Shown here: positions 53,366 to 53,672 of the stretch, in pieces
Position numbering within the stretch: the first letter of the stretch is position 1
Layout of the letters: each line of letters opens with the position of its first letter
Source: CAWHYG01 sp963833505
GTDB taxonomy: Bacteria; Eisenbacteria; RBG-16-71-46; CAIMUX01
Assembly (NCBI GenBank): GCA_963833505.1
Contig: CAWHYG010000002.1
Coordinates: 1 to 53,672 of the forward strand
Direction of reading: 5' to 3'
Length of the DNA: 53,672 nucleotides
Made by a program: the position numbers and the translations under genes
Notes under the pieces: generated by a model
Databases searched by the model: none
What the model was told of the DNA's origin: nothing
What the model saw: only the letters and a program-made list of their open reading frames with translations

Positions 53366-53672
53366 ATGAGGGAGAGAAGCGCAGCAGTTCGGGGTCGCGC
53401 CATCGCGGGAGCGGGCCTTCGCCTCGAGGCACTGCCCGCGGCCTCGCAGCCAGCGGGGATTGCGGATTCCGTCTCGCACGAACGGACCGGCCATCTTGAT
53501 CTCCGCCGGGCTGAGAACCCATTGGCCAACCCGCGACTCCGCGCCACTGCCGCCACGGTACAGCCGGGCCAGCGCGCCCGGTTCCGCAGCGGGCCGGCAC
53601 TCACGCCTTTCCGGCCGGCGGTCGAATACCGGCCGCTGTTCGTGAACGCTCTCCTGAACGAGAACGCGAACA
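53366..53672 (+). CDS. Possible partial ORF running off the right edge
   Basis: An open frame starts MRERSAAVRGRAIAGAGLRL and continues through VQPGQRARFRSGPALTPF and EYRPLFVNALLNENAN with no stop for 102 codons to the window end. Codon third positions are about three quarters G or C by eye, somewhat lower than the neighbours. No RBS is visible, and I do not recognise the sequence. The promoter just upstream would make a leaderless or nearly leaderless transcript. A chance open frame in GC-rich DNA cannot be excluded. Confidence 0.3.
   Translation, partial: MRERSAAVRGRAIAGAGLRLEALPAASQPAGIADSVSHERTGHLDLRRAENPLANPRLRATAATVQPGQRARFRSGPALTPFRPAVEYRPLFVNALLNENAN

Overview
The window is about 54 kb of GC-rich bacterial chromosome (GC roughly two thirds by eye). 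Genes are dense on both strands, RBS spacing is normal, and no tRNA, rRNA or CRISPR array was seen. Three secreted proteins end in the FlgD-like/Por-type C-terminal fold (PAG-x-Y-x-x-R pattern). With these are a GWxTD lipoprotein, an LVIVD-repeat protein and M13, M14 and S9 peptidases. This mix resembles uncultured FCB-group or Candidatus Eisenbacteria-like lineages; that placement is inference from gene content, not a phylogeny.

Left part (1-11.8 kb). A transporter (476-1807) converges on a minus-strand defence cluster transcribed in the order hsdM, abiEi, abiEii, hsdS, fic, hsdR. It combines a complete Type I restriction-modification system with an AbiE-type toxin-antitoxin pair, whose toxin frame is broken, and a class II Fic protein. 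The HsdR subunit carries an extra C-terminal AlbA_2 (Schlafen-like) domain. Four-base ATGA overlaps couple abiEi-abiEii, abiEii-hsdS and fic-hsdR. Inverted repeats before abiEi and before fic look like internal operators. HsdS contains two near-identical 49-bp segments suited to recombination.

Middle part (11.8-25.8 kb). There is a secreted 14-blade LVIVD-repeat protein, an AspT/YidE-type transporter, a small lipoprotein and a membrane protein. These are followed by a valS fragment, a MacAB-like efflux operon (ATPase, two permeases, adaptor) and cysS.

Heme block (26.3-33.4 kb). The plus-strand series hemL-hemE-hemN-hemH-hemG supplies glutamate-semialdehyde aminotransferase and the late steps from uroporphyrinogen III to protoheme. 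Short tandem repeats have expanded at four separate places here: two intergenic linkers and surface loops of HemH and HemG.

Right part (33.5-53.7 kb). It holds an aldehyde dehydrogenase, an ABC exporter, a secreted FlgD-tailed protein, a DinB-fold protein and an M13 peptidase. A decayed L-fucose-type sugar locus follows: an internally deleted FGGY kinase, an intact fucI and a 3' remnant of a DUF2961/GH172 gene. Then come an MFS transporter, the GWxTD lipoprotein, an S9 peptidase with a tandem hairpin array behind it, and an M14 carboxypeptidase. A weakly supported ORF preceded by a good sigma70-like promoter runs off the right edge.
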